A stretch of 27,308 nucleotides of DNA, taken from contig CAYTTA010000035.1 of the NCBI GenBank assembly GCA_964440655.1, forward strand, positions 1 to 27,308, given 5' to 3'. Of the stretch, positions 16,959-23,061 are shown one piece after another (position 1 is the first letter of the stretch; each line of letters starts with the position of its first letter). Source of the stretch: CAYTTA01 sp964440655. Its GTDB lineage: Bacteria > Bacteroidota > Rhodothermia > Balneolales > Balneolaceae. The position numbers and the translations under genes were made by a program. The notes beneath the pieces were generated by a model. It was not told where the DNA came from, ran no database searches, and saw only the letters and a list, made by a program, of their open reading frames with translations.

Positions 16959-17677
16959 AAACCCTCCGTTTTCACACTTCCCTCTCCCTGTTTCTCCCCG
17001 GCTTCCTGATGATCACTCTGCTGCTCTCCTCCTGTGCAGCCCCTGAGAGGACGACCGAACGGGAAACCGGAGATCCGGAGGATCCGGTTCTTTTTGACTT
17101 TTCCGAAGAGCTGGTTGCCGGCATGGAGGAAGAGAGCGAAGAGGCGGTGGATCTGCGAAGGCTGAGCCCCGAAGAGCGCACCCTCTATGAAACCCGCAGT
17201 CGCCTTGCCCATCAGTTCGATACCTGGTCCCACGACATGCCGGAATTCTATCTTCAGGAGGTCGCCCGACAGGAGATCGATCCCAATCAGGGGCTACGCA
17301 TCCAGATTCTCTCCACCCGTGATGTTTCCGAGGCCGACAGTACGGTAGCACAGTTCGAGCGCTGGGCCCGGGAGATCTTTGCAGAGTATGTGCCTCACGC
17401 CTACATCCGATTCCGCCCCCCTTTCTACCGGGTGCGCGTTGGTGACTTCCACGACCGTGAACGTGCCAGTGAACTTTCGCGGATGCTCAAGTCAAAGTAT
17501 CCCGATGCCTGGGTGATCCACGATCAGGTCAACCCCTACCGGGTTCCGGCCGATACCGTCCGGATCCGTTTTCTGGACCCTTCCGAACGCACCCCGCAAC
17601 CGGATTCCGGGCCCACTCCGACAGAATCGAAGCCGGCGGACAACTCACCTCAACCTCTACCGGTCCAGGCACCCTGA
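16955..17677 (+). CDS. SPOR-domain lipoprotein
   Basis: The 240-residue protein has a lipoprotein signal (hydrophobic core FLPGFLMITLLL, lipobox LSSC, C27). After an acidic linker, residues about 110-190 form a SPOR domain: GLRIQILSTRDVSEADSTVAQFE, then FYRVRVGDFHDRERASELSRMLKSKYPDAWVI, the standard beta-alpha-beta repeat. SPOR domains bind denuded glycan strands of septal peptidoglycan, so a cell-envelope or division role is likely. The C-terminus is a proline- and threonine-rich tail. Translation is coupled to pckA by an ATGA overlap, an odd metabolic partner that may be just positional. Confidence 0.88.
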   Translation: MKTLRFHTSLSLFLPGFLMITLLLSSCAAPERTTERETGDPEDPVLFDFSEELVAGMEEESEEAVDLRRLSPEERTLYETRSRLAHQFDTWSHDMPEFYLQEVARQEIDPNQGLRIQILSTRDVSEADSTVAQFERWAREIFAEYVPHAYIRFRPPFYRVRVGDFHDRERASELSRMLKSKYPDAWVIHDQVNPYRVPADTVRIRFLDPSERTPQPDSGPTPTESKPADNSPQPLPVQAP

Positions 17678-17715
17678 CAGGGAAAGCCGGAGCCTGTCAG
17701 CCTGCCCTTCGGTGC
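17669..17715 (+). terminator. Hairpin at the 3' end of the SPOR lipoprotein gene (no T-tract)
   Basis: CTGACAGG (17674-17681) pairs with CCTGTCAG (17693-17700) as a perfect 8-bp stem; the stop codon is inside the 5' arm. GCACC (17669) and GGTGC (17711) could close an outer helix. There is no T-run, so it may be an RNA-stabilising end rather than an intrinsic terminator. Confidence 0.45.
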
Positions 17716-17969
17716 ACTCCTGCCAACCCCATCCAATCCCCTGAGGCGCAATCGGTCCGTTGGAAACTACAGGGTGGGGATGTGCCCTCCTTACAGCCTC
17801 GAAGGCGACATCGATTCGGGGAATTTTGAGACGCCTGAACTCCGCCACTCCCTCACTATTCTGCGTTCAGAGAGACGCAATATTCATAAAAGCGGGTAGT
17901 GCACACCGATGGACCATTTGGTAGTTTACTAGTGGAATGAATGAAGATCTGTGAAATGAGTGAAGTTCA

Positions 17970-17988
17970 TTGCATCGCCAGGATGCAA
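17970..17988 (+). promoter_or_regulatory. 7-bp inverted repeat just upstream of the TPP aptamer
   Basis: TTGCATC and GATGCAA form a perfect inverted repeat with a 5-bp loop, ending 6 bp before the riboswitch P1 helix. It may be an operator or a leader hairpin. The rest of 17716-17969 shows no gene and only AT-rich GAATGAATGAAG-like words. Confidence 0.5.
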
Positions 17989-17994
17989 TAGAAG

Positions 17995-18084
17995 CCAATG
18001 GTTGAGGGTGCTCTGATCAGCATCGGAGCTGAGATTATACCTCACGAACTTGACCCGGATAATACCGGCGGAAGGAAACCTTGG
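17995..18084 (+). ncRNA. TPP (thi-box) riboswitch aptamer, without a downstream gene
   Basis: All thi-box hallmarks are present in order. P1 is CCAATGGTT (17995-18003) with AACCTTGG (18077-18084), eight pairs with one bulged T. P2 is GAGG/CCTC (18004, 18040), followed by GGTGC. P3 is CTCTGA/TCGGAG. The invariant CTGAGA is at 18029-18034. GAACTTGA then leads to P4 and P5, CCGG-ATAATA-CCGG, and the strand closes with CGGAAGGAA. This closely matches the consensus that binds thiamine pyrophosphate and normally controls thiamine synthesis or uptake genes. Here the strand downstream carries an eight-T run (18091-18098), then a repeat array and the antisense 3' end of ychF; no thi gene follows. Confidence 0.93.
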
Positions 18085-18098
18085 CTTCGCTTTTTTTT
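18068..18098 (+). terminator. Candidate expression platform: short stem plus T8 after the TPP aptamer
   Basis: GC-G-GAAG (18068-18074) can pair with CTTCGC (18085-18090) directly before TTTTTTTT, giving an intrinsic-terminator shape with one bulge. The 5' arm overlaps aptamer P4/P1, so it would compete with the ligand-bound fold. Another partition of the same bases is possible, so the switching logic is not clear. Confidence 0.5.
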
Positions 18099-18110
18099 GC
18101 CTTCCATTAT

Positions 18111-18188
18111 CAGTTTATTTCCCGCTGCTTCAATTTATTGCCCGCTGCAGTTTATTGCCCGCTGCTTCAGTTTATTCCCGCTGCTTCA
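18111..18188. repeat. ~20-bp tandem repeat at the ychF 3' end
   Basis: Four imperfect copies of CAGTTTATTGCCCGCTGCTT (17-20 bp each) run up to the ychF stop codon at 18192. They separate it from the TPP riboswitch terminator-like T-tract. Function unknown. Confidence 0.85.
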
Positions 18189-18191
18189 TTA

Positions 18192-19301
18192 TCAGACATT
18201 GAAGCGGAAGAGCATCACATCTCCGTCCTGGACCACATACTCCTTCCCCTCCTGTCGCATTCGGCCCGCTTCTTTGGCCGCCTTTTCCGATCCATAGGTG
18301 ACAAAATCGTCGTAAGAGATGGTTTCGGCACGGATAAACCCGCGCTCGAAATCGGAGTGGATCACTCCGGCCGCTCCGGGAGCTTTGGTCCCCCTGGCGA
18401 TGGTCCATGCCCTTACCTCTTTCTCCCCCACAGTGAAGTAGGTGATCAGCCCCAGATTCTCATAGGCAGCCCGGATCAGCCGGTCCAGTCCTGAGCTCTC
18501 CACACCCAGCTCATCCAGGAACATCTGCTTCTCCTCCTCATCCAGCTCGGCAATCTCCGCCTCCATTCGGGCGCAGAACATCACCACACTGTCATCATGG
18601 ATGTCTGCGATCTCCCGGACCTTCTCGACATAGTCATTACCCTCCTGAAGATCCTCTTCGGAAACGTTACAGGCATAGAGGACCGGCTTGGCCGAAAGCA
18701 GAAAAAGATCCGCCCACGCCTTTCCTCCTTCCTTTTCATCAACACCGTCGGGAAGTGCGAACGTCCGGACCGAACCTCCATCGGCCAGATGCTCCTGCAG
18801 GGCAGTGATCACCTCGAGCTGTTCCGCAATTTTCCGGTCTCCTGTCTTGACCTGCTTCTTCAGATTGGCGAGCCGTTTCTCAACCGATTCCAGATCCTTC
18901 AGGATCAACTCATCTTCAATGATGCGGATGTCGCGTTCAGGATCTACCGATCCCTCCACATGGATGATGTCGGTATCATCAAAACAGCGGACTACATGAA
19001 TGATCAGATCCACCTCCCGGATGTGGGAAAGAAAGGCATTCCCTTTCCCCTTCCCTTCCGATGCCCCCTTGACAAGCCCGGCGATGTCGACAAATTCAAT
19101 GGTGGCCGGCAGCACTCTCTGGGGATTGGCCAGCTCCGCCAGCTTCTCCAGACGCTCGTCCGGTACAGCCACCTGCCCCACATTGGGATCGATCGTGCAG
19201 AAGGGAAAGTTGGCCGCTTCCGCTCCGGCGTTGCTCAGCGCATTGAAAAGAGTGGATTTACCCACGTTGGGCAGCCCCACGATACCGCATTTCAGATTCA
19301 T
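18192..19301 (-). CDS. ychF: Redox-regulated ATPase/GTPase YchF
   Basis: YchF (Ola1) is a universally conserved Obg-related P-loop NTPase that binds ribosomes and prefers ATP. The 369 residues contain Walker A GLPNVGKST (9-17), the switch DIAGLVKGASEGKGKGNAFL, and NVSE (in YACNVSEEDL) in place of the NKxD guanine-specificity motif, which is the family's hallmark. A coiled-coil segment and the C-terminal TGS-like domain (LGLITYFTVGEKEVRAWTI, then HSDFERGFIRAET and VQDGDVMLFRFNV) complete it. It stands alone, divergent from the LLM oxidoreductase. Confidence 0.97.
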   Translation of the reverse strand: MNLKCGIVGLPNVGKSTLFNALSNAGAEAANFPFCTIDPNVGQVAVPDERLEKLAELANPQRVLPATIEFVDIAGLVKGASEGKGKGNAFLSHIREVDLIIHVVRCFDDTDIIHVEGSVDPERDIRIIEDELILKDLESVEKRLANLKKQVKTGDRKIAEQLEVITALQEHLADGGSVRTFALPDGVDEKEGGKAWADLFLLSAKPVLYACNVSEEDLQEGNDYVEKVREIADIHDDSVVMFCARMEAEIAELDEEEKQMFLDELGVESSGLDRLIRAAYENLGLITYFTVGEKEVRAWTIARGTKAPGAAGVIHSDFERGFIRAETISYDDFVTYGSEKAAKEAGRMRQEGKEYVVQDGDVMLFRFNV

Positions 19302-19713
19302 ACCGTTCTCAATTATGTTTTGTTTGATGCGTTCGGGCCGTGCCGTCGCAACCGTACCGGAACGGCCGATACCGCCTGATCCGGCAGACAGAAGATTTAC
19401 TGAAGAATCGGTCAGATCCTGAACGGGATCCGCGGCCGATGTTCAGAGCACGAGCCAATAGATCCGGCTTCTGAACGTTTATCAGAGTTCTGACAATTTT
19501 TTCTGATCAAACCGCCTAAAATACGAAGGTCTGCAATGAAAAGTCTCCCGGAGCAACGGAGAGACTTTTATCCTTTGCCTGTTCTGCTCTGATCTTTCTG
19601 TGAAGCCGGAGGATCGGGAGCTTTCTGGGGTCCCGTAAGGAAACATTGCAAACGGACCGTTTTCCGAAAGGAGAATCGCGCGGGAGACGGAAGGCTGAAC
19701 CAAACAAAATACT
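19302..19713. other. 412-bp divergent intergenic region (ychF / LLM oxidoreductase)
   Basis: No credible gene. It contains an imperfect stem GTTCAGA/TCTGAAC (19441-19476), an 18-bp dyad TTATCAGAGTTCTGACAA (19479-19496, 14 of 18 positions symmetric) that could be an operator, and a strong hairpin at 19539-19569 annotated separately. I looked for FMN, SAM, cobalamin and glycine riboswitch cores and did not find them. Confidence 0.6.
19539..19569 (+). terminator. Strong hairpin with T-tract in a divergent spacer
   Basis: AAAAGTCTCCCG (19539-19550) pairs with CGG-A-GAGACTTTT (19557-19569), 12 pairs with one bulged A around a GAGCAA loop. U-tracts follow on both strands, so it can end transcripts from either side. 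Because both flanking genes point away from it, it may end a short leader or a small RNA. Confidence 0.6.
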
Positions 19714-20760
19714 ATGGAACTGGGAATCTATACCTTTGTGGACAATACACCCGATCCGCGGACCGGCAGGCAGCTCTCTCCGGCCGAACGGCTTGCCAAC
19801 CTTATGGAAGAGATTGAACTGGCCGACCAGGCCGGTCTCGACCTGTTCGGAATCGGCGAGCATCACAGGGAGGAGTATGTCTCATCGGCCCCGGCCGTGA
19901 TCCTGGCTGCAGCCGCGGCACGAACCAAAAGAATCCGCCTCTCCAGTGCGGTTACAGTACTCAGTTCCGACGACCCGGTGCGGGTCTATCAGCAGTTTTC
20001 CACCCTTGATCTGCTCTCCGGAGGACGCGCCGAGATCATGGCCGGTAGAGGTTCATTTATCGAGTCCTTTCCCCTTTTCGGGTATGATCTGAACGACTAC
20101 TCCGAACTTTTTGCCGAAAATCTGGAGCTCCTGCTGGCTCTACGCGAGAAGGAGGTGATCAGCTGGAACGGGAAGCACCGTCCGGCGATTCACAATCGGG
20201 GAGTCTGGCCACAACCCATTCAGAAGCCGCTTCCGGTCTGGATTGCCGTTGGAGGAACCCCGGAGTCCGCGGTCAACACGGGTCGACTCGGCCTTCCAAT
20301 GGCCCTGGCCATCATCGGCGGGTATCCGGAACGGTTCAAGCCCTTTGCCGATCTTCATCGCGAGGCGGCCCGAGCGGCGGGGCATCCCGAACCGGCGCTG
20401 AGCATCAACTCCCACGGATTTTTGGCCGATACCTCCCGGGAGGCCGCCGATATCGCCTACCCCGCCTTCAAGCAGGTGATGGATCAGCTCGGGCGGGAAC
20501 GGGGATGGCCACCCATGACGCGGGAGCAGTTCGAGGCATCGCGGGAGCTCCGGGGAGCCAACTTTGTGGGGAGTCCCCAGGAAGTGACCGAAAAAATCCT
20601 CTGGCAGCATGAGATCTTCGGTCACAGCCGTTTTCTGATCCAGATGAGCGTTGGTAGTGTCCCCCATGACAAGATGATGCGCTCGATCGAGCTGTTTGCC
20701 ACCGAAGTGGCTCCAACGGTCCGCAAGGCACTGGGCGTTACCGTGGATTCATCGCAGTGA
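19714..20760 (+). CDS. LLM-class (luciferase-like) flavin-dependent oxidoreductase
   Basis: This 348-residue protein is a bacterial-luciferase-fold TIM barrel that uses reduced FMN and oxygen. Typical segments are MELGIYTFVDNTPDP, LADQAGLDLFGIGEHHREEYVSSAPAVILAAAAARTKRIRLSSAVTVLSSDDPVRVYQQF, then LSGGRAEIMAGRGSF and PLPVWIAVGGTPESA. It resembles the large group of uncharacterised LLM enzymes, so substrate cannot be named; alkanesulfonate-type or other monooxygenase chemistry are possibilities only. The start is set by homology to the family opening; no clear ribosome binding site is seen. It precedes the sulfur gene cluster, but the gene after it is convergent (gntR). Confidence 0.9.
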   Translation: MELGIYTFVDNTPDPRTGRQLSPAERLANLMEEIELADQAGLDLFGIGEHHREEYVSSAPAVILAAAAARTKRIRLSSAVTVLSSDDPVRVYQQFSTLDLLSGGRAEIMAGRGSFIESFPLFGYDLNDYSELFAENLELLLALREKEVISWNGKHRPAIHNRGVWPQPIQKPLPVWIAVGGTPESAVNTGRLGLPMALAIIGGYPERFKPFADLHREAARAAGHPEPALSINSHGFLADTSREAADIAYPAFKQVMDQLGRERGWPPMTREQFEASRELRGANFVGSPQEVTEKILWQHEIFGHSRFLIQMSVGSVPHDKMMRSIELFATEVAPTVRKALGVTVDSSQ

Positions 20761-20823
20761 CCGATAGCGTTTGCCGCGGGGGGTTGGGAGCCAGTGGTTG
20801 GAAGCATCCATATCCTGACATGA

Positions 20824-20857
20824 GCGTCGCTACCCCGACACGGTAGAGGTCACTGGT
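20824..20857 (+). pseudogene. tRNA-Val(GAC) fragment (anticodon arm to T-arm)
   Basis: The 30 bp at 20828-20857 are identical to the anticodon stem-loop, variable region and 5' T-stem of the tRNA-Val(GAC) gene at 25951-26025, and GAGCG just before also matches with a 3-bp insertion between. The D-arm, T-loop and acceptor are absent, so it is not a functional tRNA. It lies on the opposite strand from the intact gene, hence in inverted orientation. Confidence 0.9.
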
Positions 20858-20882
20858 CGGGGGCCCGATCCTCCCTGTTTTT
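20855..20882 (+). terminator. Weak intrinsic terminator after the LLM gene
   Basis: GGTCGG and CCGATC (20855-20860, 20865-20870) form a 6-bp stem with one G-T pair, followed eight bases later by TTTTT. The spacing is long, so it may be inefficient. It directly abuts the tRNA fragment. Confidence 0.4.
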
Positions 20883-20943
20883 GAAACGTCGAGCGCTCTG
20901 CTCCATGGTATGCCGTGGTGAATGGGGGCAATTATCGATCCGT

Positions 20944-21741
20944 TTAGGATTCTTCCCGGTTGAAAATCGGAAGAAATTCCCGGAGCGGCATGTTGCTCTC
21001 ACCCTGACGGCCGCCGTCCCCCCTGTCGGCAACCAGCTCATACATCATCCGGTCGCTCCGGATATAACGCTTCTGATAGTAGACCGGTTTGTCCCCTGTC
21101 GTCAGAGAGAGGCGGTCCATAAGCAACAGCGCCCTGCCCGGCTCAACCTGCAGATATTCCGCAACGCGGGCATCTGCATTTTCCGCCTGGATGCGGTAGA
21201 ACCCTTTCTGCACCGGAATGTCATAATCCCGTTCCAGTATCCTGAAGATCGTCTCCTTTTCGAGATCGTACCCGTTGATCAGCTGCCCGTAGAAAAGGGG
21301 GAGCCAGGTGATATCAAGGGCGATCGGCTGCCCGTCCCCCAGACGGAGCCGGACCAGACGCAGCGCCTTGTCCCCTTCATGGAGGCGGAGCAGCGATGCC
21401 ACCCTTTCCGGCACCGGCTCAACCGTCTGACGGATCACCCTGGAGACCGCCTCCATCCCGGCTTTACGCATATCCTCCTCAAAGTCTGTGAGATGAAGCA
21501 GCCACTGCCGGGGGCGGAGATCCCCCACGAAGGAACCAAGCCCCTGGGATCGGTAGATGAGCTGTTCGTTCTCAAGAGTCTGCAGTGCTTTCCGGACAGT
21601 TACCCGGCTCACCTCGAACATTTTGCATAATTCATTTTCCGAAGGCAGCTTCTCATTGGGGCTGAAGCGCCCCTGCTCTATCTCGGTGCGAAGCCACTGG
21701 CTGATCTGGGCATGACGGGGGATACCATCCTGGAGTCTCAT
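20944..21741 (-). CDS. GntR-family regulator with UTRA ligand-binding domain (HutC subfamily)
   Basis: The 265-residue protein has an N-terminal winged helix-turn-helix (about 5-71): GRFSPNEKLPSENELCKMFEVSRVTVRKALQTLENEQLIYRSQGLGSFV, a model GntR reading head. Residues about 85-245 form a UTRA domain, with LVRLRLGDGQPIALDITWLPL, GRALLLMDRLSLTTGDKPVYYQKRYIRSDRMMYEL. UTRA domains bind small effectors such as amino sugars, histidine derivatives or fatty acids; the ligand here is unknown. It is divergently placed from the sulfur operon and shares a symmetrical operator-like site with it, so it very likely controls that operon and itself (inference). Confidence 0.95.
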   Translation of the reverse strand: MRLQDGIPRHAQISQWLRTEIEQGRFSPNEKLPSENELCKMFEVSRVTVRKALQTLENEQLIYRSQGLGSFVGDLRPRQWLLHLTDFEEDMRKAGMEAVSRVIRQTVEPVPERVASLLRLHEGDKALRLVRLRLGDGQPIALDITWLPLFYGQLINGYDLEKETIFRILERDYDIPVQKGFYRIQAENADARVAEYLQVEPGRALLLMDRLSLTTGDKPVYYQKRYIRSDRMMYELVADRGDGGRQGESNMPLREFLPIFNREES

Positions 21742-21805
21742 GGGGGCTCAGAAGTTTTCGGGTTGCCGTTCGTTACGGAAAAATACAAAGGGATTCATGT
21801 ACCTA

Positions 21806-21839
21806 CAAGTCAATACAACATAATACATGTATTGACATG
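21806..21839. promoter_or_regulatory. Near-perfect inverted repeat between gntR and the sulfur operon (candidate operator)
   Basis: CAAGTCAATAC (21806-21816) and GTATTGACATG (21829-21839) are inverted repeats matching at 10 of 11 positions. The 12-bp spacer contributes to a second palindrome AATACATGTATT (21822-21833). Each arm contains TTGAC reading outwards, so each can be a -35 element, one per direction. A dimeric GntR protein bound here would block both promoters. Confidence 0.75.
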
Positions 21840-21860
21840 AATTATCAACCTCTCTATCTT
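21832..21860 (+). promoter_or_regulatory. Sigma-70-type promoter of the sulfur operon
   Basis: TTGACA (21832-21837), 17 bp, TATCTT (21855-21860). The predicted start is about 21867, leaving a leader of about 44 nt before the ATG at 21911. The -35 lies inside the inverted repeat. Confidence 0.75.
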
Positions 21861-21910
21861 GGCAACAGTGTCGAATCCGAGCAACAATTAATCCCAATTT
21901 CTCCAAAGCA

Positions 21911-22474
21911 ATGATCGAACTCCTCAAACAACCCTGGCCCTGGTATGTCGCCGGGCCTCTTGTCGGACTGATCGTCCCGATCCTTCTGCTTGCAGGAGGA
22001 AAGCTCTTCGGTGTATCGGAAAACTTTCGCCATATCTGTGCCGCGGTCATGCCCGGCAGGCTCCCCTATTTTCAGTATGACTGGAAAGAGAAGGGGCTCT
22101 GGAATCTTCTTTTTCTTGCCGGAGCCGTCGGTGGCGGTTATCTCGGTGGCTGGGTCCTGGCCAACCCCGATCCCGTTTCCATCTCCGGGCATACGGTTGC
22201 CCGTCTCCAGGAGTTCGGCTTTCACGATTTCAACGGACTGATGCCGCGTGAGCTCTTCAGCTGGGAGAGTCTGGCCACCCTTCCCGGTTTCCTTGCACTG
22301 GTCGTGGGCGGATTTCTCGTCGGGTTCGGAACGCGCTATGCCGGAGGATGCACCTCGGGCCATGCCATCAGCGGTCTGGCCGATCTCCAGGTCGGATCCC
22401 TGATCGCCGTGATCGGGTTCTTTATAGGAGGACTTACAGTCACCTGGCTGATCTTCCCACTCCTGTTCGGTTGA
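21911..22474 (+). CDS. YeeE/YedE family sulfur transporter, first half
   Basis: The 187-residue membrane protein has about five hydrophobic segments (for example WYVAGPLVGLIVPILLLAGG, NLLFLAGAVGGGYLGGWVLA, LVVGGFLVGFGTRYAGG, LIAVIGFFIGGLTVTWLIFPLLF). The signature GFGTRYAGGCTSGHAISGLA carries C147, matching the conserved cysteine pore motif of YeeE/YedE (DUF395) proteins, which in known members import thiosulfate. It is the first gene of the operon; its second half is a separate protein, 22591-23010. The substrate (thiosulfate, polysulfide or similar) is inference. Confidence 0.92.
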   Translation: MIELLKQPWPWYVAGPLVGLIVPILLLAGGKLFGVSENFRHICAAVMPGRLPYFQYDWKEKGLWNLLFLAGAVGGGYLGGWVLANPDPVSISGHTVARLQEFGFHDFNGLMPRELFSWESLATLPGFLALVVGGFLVGFGTRYAGGCTSGHAISGLADLQVGSLIAVIGFFIGGLTVTWLIFPLLFG

Positions 22475-22527
22475 TCGACTCCCCAGAAAACCGCGCTGTC
22501 AGATCTACACTCCGTGCACAAACAAAC

Positions 22528-22588
22528 GTATCGAACTAAAGTATCGAACAAACCACGTCGTACGCCTACATCGAACAAACGCATCAAC
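22528..22588. repeat. Short dispersed words ATCGAACAAAC before the second yeeE gene
   Basis: ATCGAACAAAC occurs exactly at 22543-22553 and 22570-22580, with partial copies at 22528-22536 and 22581-22588. They sit in the 116-bp spacer between the two YeeE genes. This may be a decayed repeat or an unstructured leader. Confidence 0.55.
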
Positions 22589-22590
22589 CT

Positions 22591-23010
22591 ATGAAAAACC
22601 TTCTCAAATACCTTCTTGCCGGCCTCTTTTTCGGATTTGTACTGGTCAAGGCCGAAGTGGTCTCCTGGTTCCGGATTCAGGAGATGTTCCGGTTCGACTC
22701 TTTTCACATGTATGGCATCATCGGTACCGCCGTCCTGGTTGCCATGACCTCCCTGCAGATTATCCGCCGGATTCAGGCAAAAGACCTTGAGGGGAATCCG
22801 ATTGAAATCCCGCCCAAGGATTCCACCCAGGTTACCCGGTATCTCGCCGGCGGAACCCTGTTCGGTTTGGGATGGGCGCTGACCGGCGCCTGCCCCGCCC
22901 CCCTGTTCATTCTGGCCGGTGCCGGATACAGTGTCATGCTGGTACCCATCGCCAGTGCGGTGATGGGAACGTGGGTCTACGGAATGGTGAGGCACCGTCT
23001 GCCCCACTGA
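22591..23010 (+). CDS. YeeE/YedE family sulfur transporter, second half (DUF6691-like)
   Basis: The 139-residue membrane protein begins LLKYLLAGLFFGFVLVKAEVVSWFRIQEMFRF and carries the second cysteine motif GGTLFGLGWALTGACPAPLF with C101. About four membrane segments are seen. Split YeeE pairs of roughly 190 and 140 residues usually lie together beside persulfide dioxygenases or rhodaneses, as here, and probably form one transporter. Confidence 0.92.
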   Translation: MKNLLKYLLAGLFFGFVLVKAEVVSWFRIQEMFRFDSFHMYGIIGTAVLVAMTSLQIIRRIQAKDLEGNPIEIPPKDSTQVTRYLAGGTLFGLGWALTGACPAPLFILAGAGYSVMLVPIASAVMGTWVYGMVRHRLPH

Positions 23011-23061
23011 GATGCAGCAGTGAGAAGCAATTTCAACACACCTTAATCAATCGACAAGATC

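Noticed and set aside
18081..18494. Plus-strand open frame after the TPP riboswitch as its target gene
   Set aside because: It starts at a TTG within the aptamer P1 strand and then runs antisense through ychF; it resembles no thiamine protein.
19569..19713. FMN or SAM riboswitch in the leader of the flavin enzyme gene
   Set aside because: The conserved core sequences of these riboswitches are not found in the leader.
20820..20880. A complete second tRNA gene
   Set aside because: The D-arm, T-loop and acceptor stem cannot be formed; only the middle of the tRNA is matched.
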